DNA from: an uncultured Collinsella sp.
GTDB taxonomy: Bacteria > Actinomycetota > Coriobacteriia > Coriobacteriales > Coriobacteriaceae
Length of the DNA: 7,024 nucleotides
NCBI GenBank assembly: GCA_902479075.1
Contig: CABSNK010000041.1
Location: 1 to 7,024, forward strand
Direction of reading: 5' to 3'
The notes beneath the pieces were generated by a model. It saw only the letters and a program-made list of their open reading frames with translations. It was not told the origin of the DNA and searched no databases. Positions 1 through 5,564 of this stretch are shown here, one piece after another. A program made the translations under genes and the position numbers. The stretch's first letter is position 1. Every line of letters begins with the position of its first letter.

Positions 1-162
1 ACTGAGCTGCGTCAGGCCTACACCAAGGGCTTCATGGCCTACATGGCCGAGAACCCTGCCTGCTTCGATCCTAAGAAGCCGGCCAAGGAGGGTATGCGTG
101 AGATTACCGAGCTGGTTAAGATCCGCATGACCAACCTCAACTCTGTGGGCAAAGCAGAGTAA
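1..162 (+). CDS. fba: Class II fructose-bisphosphate (ketose-bisphosphate) aldolase, C-terminal end (5' truncated)
   Basis: The window opens inside this gene; 53 residues and a TAA stop are visible. The family cleaves fructose-1,6-bisphosphate, or a related ketose bisphosphate, into dihydroxyacetone phosphate and an aldehyde, using a metal ion, in the cytosolic glycolysis/gluconeogenesis route. The visible part matches the end of the class II fold: TELRQAYTKGFMAYMAENP, then FDPKK, then a helix ending in ITELVKIRM. In the family the TEL(R)-A motif follows the last barrel strand, and DP-K is typical of the tail. The metal-binding histidines lie upstream of the window, so activity and exact substrate (fructose, tagatose or other) cannot be judged. 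Transcription probably ends in the large hairpin at 187-331, whose right arm carries a TTTT run. Confidence 0.78.
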   Translation, partial: TELRQAYTKGFMAYMAENPACFDPKKPAKEGMREITELVKIRMTNLNSVGKAE

Positions 163-186
163 CAGCAAGGGTACTCTGATCCCACC

Positions 187-331
187 GGGCCGTCCGGAAA
201 CGGAAAAGGGCCTATCTCTCAGAACGTCCTCGGACATGTCGGAAGCCCCGCTGCGCGCTACGCGCTGCGGGGCTTCCTCCGTCCTGCGGAATGTTCTGAG
301 AGATAGGCCCTTTTCCGTTTCCGGACGGCCC
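187..331. repeat. 145-bp inverted-repeat element with 39-bp perfect arms and internal hairpins
   Basis: Arms 187-225 and 293-331 are perfect reverse complements over 39 bp. The 67-bp interior carries three smaller hairpins. A central one pairs GGAAGCCCCGC (241-251) with GCGGGGCTTCC (267-277) around a GCGCG-CTA-CGCGC loop. A left one is GTCC-TC-GGAC (226-235), next to the palindrome GACATGTC. A right one is TCCG-TCCTG-CGGA (278-290). The two linkers on either side of the central stem are both 15 nt. Each arm contains AAAAGGGCC or its complement GGCCCTTTT, so a U-run follows the inner stem in both directions. It may serve as a bidirectional terminator for the aldolase and any - strand transcript, or be a mobile palindromic element. 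Structure is seen; function is inferred. Confidence 0.85.
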
Positions 332-400
332 TGCTCGATCGCCCTTGTGGCGTTGGGGCGGAAATGGGTGGTGCGCGAGGGGCGCTTTGTTGATGAGGGG

Positions 401-690
401 TTAGTATGCCCGGGCTTGGTTGGGGAATGACTTGTTTAGGGATGCTTGGAGCTTTTCGAAGGATGCTCGCAGGTTGAGTTCCTGGTCGGTTGAGCGTTTG
501 GCTTTTGTGGTGGGGGAGTCGAGGAGGCCGTTTCTCTGTGTCGGGGGGAAGGAGAAAAGGTCCGCATGTTTTAGGGATGGCTGCCGTGCTACGGCATTGG
601 AAGAATGCATGCTTATGCGGCCTCCTCGATGTCCACCAAAAGGTTGCGCATGGGGTGTGCTGCTAGGTCCCGTGCGCTGGCAGTATTATG
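401..690 (-). pseudogene. Coding-like remnants of unknown genes
   Basis: Two - strand stretches look like real coding sequence but lack a complete gene. The first, in the frame stopping at 613-615, ends ARDLAAHPMRNLLVDIEEAA; its upstream part (roughly beyond 690) loses coding character. Two bases after its TAA an ATG (608-610) opens a 69-codon frame ending at 401. That frame's C-terminal half (DSPTTKAKRSTDQELNLR, then FEKLQASLNKSFPNQARAY) is a plausible amphipathic helix, with mostly C-ending codons like the neighbouring genes. The stop/ATG spacing resembles an operon junction. I recognise neither protein. They may be a decayed small operon, or 3' fragments left by a deletion. The 69-residue frame could also be an intact small protein, but I see no convincing ribosome binding site. 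Confidence 0.3.
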
Positions 691-716
691 CCGCGGCTGC
701 TGCAAAGAAGCGCTAA

Positions 717-809
717 AGAAAGGCTTAACCTGGTTTGGTTTTACGATGAAACTGCAGGTCAGAAGTATCGAGTAACACTCTTGAAAGGTTTTGAGCTTAA
801 GGACTTTCT
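717..809. repeat. Degenerate inverted repeat with a 15-nt core shared with the 5081-5201 element
   Basis: The core AAACTGCAGGTCAGA (749-763) also occurs at 5135-5149 in the middle of a well-formed 121-bp inverted-repeat element. Around this copy only weak arms remain: AGAAAGGCTTAA (717-728) against the complement of TTAAGGACTTTCT (797-809). It may be an old, decayed copy of the same element. The 15-nt identity is direct; the arms and the relationship are inference. Confidence 0.4.
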
Positions 810-864
810 AAGGTTTGTGGTGCGGATGTGGCTCGCCTGTGCGGGGCGTGTGGATGGCTCGTTC

Positions 865-1854
865 CTAGCGCTGCGGCTCTGCGGCGCGCACCTGCTCGAT
901 GACCTTTTCCATCGTGGCGTCGATGCGGTCTTTTTTGAGCTCGCATTCCCAGATGGTTATGGGTGTCCAGCCCATTTGGGTAAGCGCGGAGATGGCGGCT
1001 CGGTCGCGCTCGACGTTGCGACGGAACTTTGCCTCCCAAAACTCAACGTTGCGCTTGGGCTGGCTTGGATTGCACTTAGGACAGCGGTGCCAAAAGCAGC
1101 CGTTGACGAAGATGGCGATCTTGCGCCCGGGAAAGGCAATGTCGGGCTTGCCGGGAACCTTCCATTCCAAGCGATAACCCGTAAGGCCCGCTGCGCGCAG
1201 GCGCTGGCGAACGAGCAGCTCGGGCTTGGTGTTGGCGCGCTTGTTGCCCTTCATGGACTTTTTGATGGCGGCGCGACGGCGGACCAGTTCGCGCTCGTCA
1301 GCGGAGAGGTCCGAGGTATCGATGCCGTCGAGCAGACCGGGCTTGGGACGCTTTTTGCTGCGGCGCTTAGGTGCGCGCTTGGGTTTGGCGGCGGGGTGTT
1401 CGGTCGTGGCGGCCTTGGCATCTTTGGCAGTGCTGTTGGCCTCAAGCCGATCTTCCTTCAGCTCAATCAGGGCATCGATAAGCCCCTTGTCGGCGGGCAT
1501 CCATTCTACCGTGGCAAGTGAGGTGCGTGGAATCCAGCGGATATCAAGCTGGCGGTCGTGCTTCTGAGGCTCATCGGATTCATCGGCGAGCGAGCAGTAG
1601 TAGCACTCCATGGAGAGATGAAAATCGGGGTAGTCATACTCAACGGTGTAGAAATCGCGCAGGTTGGTGACTTTTACCTGCAGCTCCTCCATAAGCTCGC
1701 GGCGTACGGCGTCCTCGGGCGTCTCGCCGCGCATGAGCTTGCCGCCTGGGAACTCCCAAAGTCCCTGCATGTCGCCGTAGCCGCGCTGCACGGCAAGCAG
1801 CTCGTCAGATCCTTCCTTGCGAATGATCCCAGCGGCAACATGAACAGTCTTCAA
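865..1854 (-). CDS. NUDIX hydrolase (MutT-like) fused to a Vsr-type DNA mismatch endonuclease
   Basis: One 329-residue frame carries two DNA-maintenance domains. Residues ~1-130 are NUDIX: MKTVHVAAGII start, GLWEFPGGK, then a Nudix box with G38, E44, R52-E53 and E56-E57. The usual box glycine is Q59. The family hydrolyses nucleoside diphosphates linked to X; this MutT/NudG-like form suggests removal of damaged dNTPs. Residues ~140-175 are a Lys/Arg/Ala/Pro-rich linker. Residues ~183-325 resemble Vsr, which nicks beside T:G mismatches: TKPELLVRQRL (E212), PGKPDIAF (D238, matching E. coli Vsr D51), NGCFWHRCPKC (C253, W255, H256, C258, C261), NVERDR and IWECEL (C304). N251 stands where E. coli Vsr has H64. 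The start is TTG at 1852-1854, preceded by AGAGGA at 6 nt; upstream frame runs into transporter shadow. No cytosine methylase is adjacent. Confidence 0.88.
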   Translation of the reverse strand: MKTVHVAAGIIRKEGSDELLAVQRGYGDMQGLWEFPGGKLMRGETPEDAVRRELMEELQVKVTNLRDFYTVEYDYPDFHLSMECYYCSLADESDEPQKHDRQLDIRWIPRTSLATVEWMPADKGLIDALIELKEDRLEANSTAKDAKAATTEHPAAKPKRAPKRRSKKRPKPGLLDGIDTSDLSADERELVRRRAAIKKSMKGNKRANTKPELLVRQRLRAAGLTGYRLEWKVPGKPDIAFPGRKIAIFVNGCFWHRCPKCNPSQPKRNVEFWEAKFRRNVERDRAAISALTQMGWTPITIWECELKKDRIDATMEKVIEQVRAAEPQR

Positions 1855-1954
1855 CAGGAGTCCTCTCTCAACATCAACACGCGGCAGGGTAGCTACCCGT
1901 ACCTTACACAACGGTAAGGCAAGCGTAAGCCATATCGATGGTAGCCGACTCGTC

Positions 1955-1992
1955 TTCTTGCGACTATAGATGCCGTAGACTAATCGCAAGAA
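1955..1992. promoter_or_regulatory. Interrupted inverted repeat in the divergent promoter region (possible operator)
   Basis: TTCTTGCGACTA (1955-1966) and TAATCGCAAGAA (1981-1992) are reverse complements with one mismatch, separated by 14 bp. The repeat lies between the divergent NUDIX-Vsr gene and the ABC ATPase and ends at the ATPase ribosome binding site (AAAGGA, 1991-1996). Each arm holds a TTGCGA that could serve as a -35. On the - strand TTGCGA (1984-1989) is followed 15 bp later by TATAGT (1963-1968). On the + strand TTGCGA (1958-1963) is followed by a weaker ACTAAT (1979-1984). A dimeric regulator such as an OmpR-type response regulator could bind here and control both genes. The symmetry is seen; the role is inferred. 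Confidence 0.5.
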
Positions 1993-2002
1993 AGGACTCG
2001 GT

Positions 2003-2788
2003 ATGCAAACCACGCACATGGCGACCCCGGTACTGGAGGTCGCGCATCTCGAAAAAGTATATGGAGCGCTGGGCAACGTGACCCGCGCGCTCAACGACGT
2101 CAGCTTTACCGTCAACCGCGGCGAATTTGTTGGCATCATGGGCGCTTCGGGCTCGGGCAAGTCGACGTTGCTCAACTGCGTGTCGACCATCGATAGCGCC
2201 ACAAGTGGCACGATCCGCATCAACGGGCAGGACGTAACACGCATGAAGCAGGCTAAGCTTTCGCAGTTCCGCCGCGAGGAGCTCGGCTTTATCTTCCAGG
2301 ACTCCAACCTGCTCGATACGCTCACGGCACGCGAGAACATCGCCCTGCCGCTCACCATCGCCCGCACAAACTCGGCAGAGATCTCGACCCGAGTGCAGGA
2401 TGTGGCCGCGCGTCTGTCCATTAGTCAGGTGCTCGACAAGTATCCCTACCAGATGTCCGGCGGTCAGCAGCAGCGCGTTGCCGCGGCTCGCGCGCTCGTA
2501 ACCGATCCCACCATGATCATGGCCGACGAGCCCACCGGCGCCCTCGATTCCAAGAGCGCCCGCCTGCTGCTCGAGAGCCTGGAGGCCCTCAATCGCCGCC
2601 TGCGCGCCACCGTGCTCATGGTCACGCATGACAGCTTTGCTGCCAGCTACACGAGCCGCGTGTTGTTTATCCGCGACGGCAAGATCTTCACCGAGCTGCG
2701 CCGTGGCGACATCGACCGCCGAGAGTTCTTCGACCGCATTATGGAGGTCGTTGCCATGATGGGCGGTGAGGGCTCCGATGCTCTGTAA
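2003..2788 (+). CDS. ABC transporter ATP-binding protein, BceA/MacB-type
   Basis: This 261-residue cytoplasmic ATPase would power the permease encoded next. All nucleotide-binding motifs are present: Walker A GASGSGKST (47-55), Q-loop glutamine Q99 in FIFQDSNLL, signature MSGGQQQR (151-158, Met for the usual Leu), Walker B MIMADE ending in catalytic E176, D-loop ALDSKS (180-185) and switch H209. The sequence resembles BceA/YtsC/VraF ATPases, which with a 10-TM permease detect or remove cell-wall-active peptide antibiotics such as bacitracin. Start ATG 2003 has AAAGGA six bases upstream; the ATG at 2018 is less well placed. Its end overlaps the permease start by 11 nt, indicating translational coupling. 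Length is normal for the family. The substrate cannot be read from the sequence. Confidence 0.93.
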   Translation: MQTTHMATPVLEVAHLEKVYGALGNVTRALNDVSFTVNRGEFVGIMGASGSGKSTLLNCVSTIDSATSGTIRINGQDVTRMKQAKLSQFRREELGFIFQDSNLLDTLTARENIALPLTIARTNSAEISTRVQDVAARLSISQVLDKYPYQMSGGQQQRVAAARALVTDPTMIMADEPTGALDSKSARLLLESLEALNRRLRATVLMVTHDSFAASYTSRVLFIRDGKIFTELRRGDIDRREFFDRIMEVVAMMGGEGSDAL

Positions 2789-4979
2789 ACTCGCTTGGGG
2801 CAACGTCCGCCGCGCCGGCCGCGACTACCTCGTCTACCTTTTGACGCTCACCTTGGGCGTCACGGTCTTCTATGCCTTTAACACCATCTCGATGCAGGTC
2901 GACATCGCCGGAATCGATGAAGAGGGCTTGGCGCAGGTTATGGGCAGCATGCTCGGCGACCTGACGTACTTTTTGGCCGGTGTCATGGCCTTTTTGATGG
3001 TGTACGCCAATAACTTCATCATGAAACGCCGCAAGAAGGAGTTTGGCCTGTACCAGGTGCTCGGCATGGGGCGCGGGCGCGTCGCCACGATCATGGCGCT
3101 CGAGACCGTGATCGTCTCGGTCGGCGCCTTTGTCGCCGGCATTGTGCTGGGCGTGGGACTCTCCCAGCTCATGACGTTCTTTACGGCCTCGCTCTTTAAG
3201 ACACAGATCGCCAATTTCCACTTCTTTTTCTCGGTGCATGCGTTCAGCCTGACCCTTGCCTGCATGCTCGTGATGTTTGTGCTCACGCTACTGCTGAACC
3301 TTCGCGCCGTGCGTCGTACCAAACTCATCGAGCTTATGGGTGCCGAGCGTCGCAACGAGAGCATCAAGACACGCAACCCCTGGATCGCGATTGCCATTTT
3401 TGCCGTGGGCGTGGTGCTTGTGGGCGTGGCCTATTACCGTCTGCTACGTGATGGGTTCCCGCTAACCGCGACGTACAGCAAGCTGCAAGAGGCCATGAAC
3501 CAGTTTGGTATTACGACCGCTATGGTTACAGTTGGCACCTTTGCCCTGTTCTGGGGGCTCTCGGGCATGCTCATCAAGCTGCTGCAGAGCCTGCGCGGCG
3601 TGTATTGGCGCGGCCTCAACATGTTTACCGTGCGCCAGCTTGCGGCCAAGGTCAACACGGTGTGCTTTTCGATGGGCGTCATCGCGATGCTCCTGTTTTT
3701 GGCCATCACCTCGGTGACGTGCGGTATGTCGATTGCCAACGTGATGAACGAAAACCTGGAGCGCTATAACCCTGTTGATGTGTCTCAGACGTATGTCTAT
3801 TACACGCCCGATACGCTCGACTACTACAAGGAGTATGTCAATCCGTCTGAGGCCGATCGCATGGTGCTGGCCGATACAACGGTCGATTTGTACCCTGCAT
3901 GGCACGGCAAGGGCAAGTCGGCGGGCAACAACGACGAGACCGGCAAGAAGGTCAATATCGCCGATGTTGCCGGTGAGCATGTGCAGATCGATTCGTATCT
4001 GAGTTACCCATTTGGCGGCTCGAATCCTTCGGTGACCCCAAGTGAGATGTGCAAGATCATGGGCGAAAAGCTTCCCAAGGCGTTCGGGGGTAGCAATGCC
4101 GATACGATGGGTCTGTTTGTGACGCCGGCGAGCCAGTACAACAAACTGCGTCAGATGATGGGCGAGGAGCCGGTGCACATCGGTCACGACCAGTATCTAC
4201 TCACATGTGATATGGGCGGCGAGCTGGTCGACCTGTACACCAAGTATATGGCTGGCGGCCATGCCCTTACCTTGGGCGGGCATACGCTCAAGCCCGCAAC
4301 CGATAAGTCGGACGAAGATACGGCGGCCATCGCCAACTCGGCGATGGGCAGTAATGGGGGTACCGTCGTCGTTGCCGACGAGCTGTTGTCCCAGCTTAAT
4401 CTGCAGCCGTATTCCAGTAGCCTGCTCGTTAACTACAAACAGGGGATGGATACGACCGAGGCAGACGAGAGCATTAAATACACTCTGCTCGACAATCTGC
4501 TCGTTGACGGCAAAGAGCCGGGGTCGTGGGGAATCTTTATCACACGCTCCGAGATGTACACGCAGGCAGCGCAAATGAACGGTCTTATTAGTTACCTAGC
4601 CATCTACATCGGCTTTGTATTGGTCGTTGCATGCGCGGCGATTCTGTCGATCCAGCAACTCTCCAACGTGGCCGACGGCAGCCGCAGCTATCGTGTGCTG
4701 GCACAGATCGGCTGTGAGGACCGCCAGATTCGTCATTCGGTGATGGCGCAGCAAGCGGTATTCTTCCTGTTCCCGCTGGCAGTGGGCCTGGCGCACTCCT
4801 TTGTGGCACTTAAGGTGATCATCGAGCTGGTGAGCATATTCGGAAATATGAGCATCGGTGGCACCGTGGGCCTCACCTGTGCAATCTTCCTGGCAGCCTA
4901 CGGCGGCTACTTCCTGGTGACCTACCTCATGAGCGCCGGCATGGTACAAGCTGCCATCGCCACCCGCTACAGCGAATAA
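2778..4979 (+). CDS. BceB-type FtsX-like ABC permease
   Basis: A 733-residue membrane protein with the BceB/YtsD/VraG layout. Hydrophobic segments lie at about 15-37, 59-80, 102-135, 149-174, 201-223, 247-269, 295-320, 602-625, 659-680 and 698-720. A large extracytoplasmic region of roughly 280 residues sits between TM7 and TM8, the part that in this family engages the antibiotic or its lipid complex and talks to a sensor kinase. The N-terminus (CKLAWGNVRRAGRDYLVYLL) and KRRKKEFGLYQVLGMGR after TM2 are typical FtsX-family features. ATG 2778 is preferred over the in-frame GTG 2766 because GGTGAGG stands six bases before it. At 733 residues it is longer than B. subtilis BceB (about 650), the extra lying in the external domain. 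No histidine kinase or response regulator gene is in the window. Confidence 0.9.
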   Translation: MLCKLAWGNVRRAGRDYLVYLLTLTLGVTVFYAFNTISMQVDIAGIDEEGLAQVMGSMLGDLTYFLAGVMAFLMVYANNFIMKRRKKEFGLYQVLGMGRGRVATIMALETVIVSVGAFVAGIVLGVGLSQLMTFFTASLFKTQIANFHFFFSVHAFSLTLACMLVMFVLTLLLNLRAVRRTKLIELMGAERRNESIKTRNPWIAIAIFAVGVVLVGVAYYRLLRDGFPLTATYSKLQEAMNQFGITTAMVTVGTFALFWGLSGMLIKLLQSLRGVYWRGLNMFTVRQLAAKVNTVCFSMGVIAMLLFLAITSVTCGMSIANVMNENLERYNPVDVSQTYVYYTPDTLDYYKEYVNPSEADRMVLADTTVDLYPAWHGKGKSAGNNDETGKKVNIADVAGEHVQIDSYLSYPFGGSNPSVTPSEMCKIMGEKLPKAFGGSNADTMGLFVTPASQYNKLRQMMGEEPVHIGHDQYLLTCDMGGELVDLYTKYMAGGHALTLGGHTLKPATDKSDEDTAAIANSAMGSNGGTVVVADELLSQLNLQPYSSSLLVNYKQGMDTTEADESIKYTLLDNLLVDGKEPGSWGIFITRSEMYTQAAQMNGLISYLAIYIGFVLVVACAAILSIQQLSNVADGSRSYRVLAQIGCEDRQIRHSVMAQQAVFFLFPLAVGLAHSFVALKVIIELVSIFGNMSIGGTVGLTCAIFLAAYGGYFLVTYLMSAGMVQAAIATRYSE

Positions 4980-5016
4980 CAAGCGGGCAAAACCGTCGCA
5001 AAATTAGAGGCGTATG

Positions 5017-5057
5017 ACCGCCGCGAAGGGACCAGGGGCCCTTTCGCGGCGGTTTTT
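5017..5057 (+). terminator. Rho-independent terminator of the ABC transporter operon
   Basis: CCGCCGCGAA (5018-5027) pairs with TTCGCGGCGG (5043-5052), and inner GGG/CCC pairs extend the stem past a one-base bulge. A run of five T follows (5053-5057). It starts 38 bp after the permease stop, and no A-run precedes it, so it acts on the + strand. Confidence 0.9.
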
Positions 5058-5080
5058 GCCAATCTGGTGCGTCTCAGATA

Positions 5081-5201
5081 CAAGTGAGTAGACTTTTTTG
5101 AACCTGCCGAGCACATCGCGACAAATGATCTATAAAACTGCAGGTCAGAGCTGTGGCGTTTTAGGGCGTGCTCGGCCTTCTGCAAAAAGCCTACTCACTT
5201 G
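5081..5201. repeat. 121-bp MITE-like element with 34-bp imperfect terminal inverted repeats
   Basis: Left arm 5081-5114 and right arm 5168-5201 are reverse complements at about 27 of 34 positions. The outermost 11 bases (CAAGTGAGTAG / CTACTCACTTG) and the inner CCGAGCAC / GTGCTCGG are perfect, and both arms share a CTTTTT tract. The 53-bp centre holds AAACTGCAGGTCAGA, also found at 749-763. A TTTTT run follows the right arm (5203-5207), so transcripts could also end here. No reading frame fits inside and no clear target-site duplication is visible. It looks like a non-autonomous palindromic element or a structured RNA; the family is not identified. Confidence 0.7.
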
Positions 5202-5244
5202 GTTTTTCTGCTAGAAGACCGCCACGAGGGAAGGCAACTCCCCC

Positions 5245-5333
5245 GGGTAGTCGTTGGGGACGTTCTTAAACGACTAGCCGTTGGGGACGTTCTTGTTTGA
5301 CTAGTCAAGCAAGAACGTCCCCAACGGCTACCC
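5245..5333. repeat. REP/REPIN-like cluster: two direct 27-bp units and one inverted unit
   Basis: Two 27-bp units lie head to tail (5250-5276 and 5277-5303), both with CGTTGGGGACGTTCTT. A third, inverted unit follows (5302-5328). AGCCGTTGGGGACGTTCTTG (5276-5295) and its perfect complement (5310-5329) form a 20-bp stem closed by the palindrome TTGACTAGTCAA. The first unit has its own GTCGTT/AACGAC stem. Both outer ends read GGGTAG inward (5245-5250 and complement 5328-5333). A GTAG tetranucleotide beside a hairpin is the hallmark of REP sequences mobilised by RAYT (TnpA-REP) transposases. No such transposase is in the window, so the REP call is by form only. Confidence 0.7.
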
Positions 5334-5353
5334 AAGGAGTGTCCCAAACCGCC

Positions 5354-5380
5354 GGCAGAAAAGGAACGTCCCTAACTGCC
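5354..5380 (-). repeat. Variant short hairpin with a GGGACGTTC core
   Basis: On the - strand GGCAG and CTGCC (5-bp stem) enclose a loop containing TTAGGGACGTTCC. The core matches the GGGGACGTTC of the adjacent REP-like units in the same orientation as the inverted unit. It seems to be a diverged or different subtype of the same repeat family. Confidence 0.5.
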
Positions 5381-5451
5381 ACATCCGGAGCAAGATAACG
5401 CCACAGGTAGAGGACGGACAGCGAGCGGGTCGCATTTGAGACAAGGTGACG

Positions 5452-5488
5452 TGAAACGAAAGGGCGCTGACCTTCTGGTCGCGCCCTT
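5452..5488 (-). terminator. Rho-independent terminator of the DAHP synthase gene
   Basis: On the - strand AGGGCGC-GACC pairs with GGTC-A-GCGCCCT (5461-5487) around an AGAA loop with one bulged base. A T-rich tail TTCGTTTC follows (5453-5460). It lies about 75 bp past the DAHP synthase stop and points the right way. Confidence 0.75.
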
Positions 5489-5536
5489 GAAGTTGAACGT
5501 CAGATTGTCCAAATGCGGCCCGCGCAGCGTCGAGCC

Positions 5537-5564
5537 GTTACGGCGTTTGGTAAAACGCCGTAAC
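5537..5564. other. Perfect 12-bp hairpin directly after the DAHP synthase stop
   Basis: GTTACGGCGTTT (5537-5548) and AAACGCCGTAAC (5553-5564) are perfect complements around a 4-base loop. The hairpin touches the TAG stop at 5565-5567. No U-tract follows in the - direction, so alone it is a poor terminator. It may protect the 3' end or assist the terminator 50 bp further on. Confidence 0.6.

Larger units (their letters stand above)
163..864. other. 702-bp intergenic region without an intact gene
   Basis: No convincing full-length gene lies between the aldolase stop and the NUDIX-Vsr stop. The region holds a large inverted-repeat element (187-331), short coding-like stretches on the - strand (401-~690), and a 15-nt repeat core (749-763) shared with the spacer at 5135-5149. 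The + strand frames here contain implausible protein and are shadows. The region separates two genes that converge on it (aldolase +, NUDIX-Vsr -), so both transcripts must end here. No clear U-tailed terminator was seen directly after the NUDIX-Vsr stop. Confidence 0.7.
4980..5564. other. 585-bp intergenic region packed with hairpins and repeats
   Basis: The region lies between the convergent permease (+) and DAHP synthase (-) genes and holds no supported gene. In order it contains the permease terminator (5017-5057), a 121-bp inverted-repeat element (5081-5201), a REP-like cluster (5245-5333), a variant hairpin (5354-5380), the DAHP synthase terminator (5452-5488) and a 12-bp-stem hairpin (5537-5564). 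The stretch 5381-5451 shows nothing further. A convergent intergenic site is one where repeat insertion would do least harm to transcription. Confidence 0.8.

Noticed and set aside
688..1521. Long + strand open frame (277 codons)
   Set aside because: It lies antisense to the NUDIX-Vsr gene and its protein is Gly/Ala/Leu-rich with no family resemblance; the - strand frame carries clear motifs.
1855..2421. N-terminal extension of the NUDIX-Vsr frame (189 further codons upstream)
   Set aside because: It is antisense to the ABC ATPase gene and gives low-complexity Ser/Arg-rich protein; the TTG with a ribosome binding site at 1854 is better.
2766..2777. GTG 2766 as permease start
   Set aside because: It falls inside the ribosome binding site for ATG 2778; family N-termini begin at the Met-Leu-Cys-Lys-Leu-Ala position.
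1964..2803. - strand frame of 279 codons opposite the ATPase
   Set aside because: Shadow frame rich in His/Arg/Gly; the + strand has every ABC motif.
5245..5380. CRISPR array
   Set aside because: The units abut without spacers and one is inverted; the form is REP-like.
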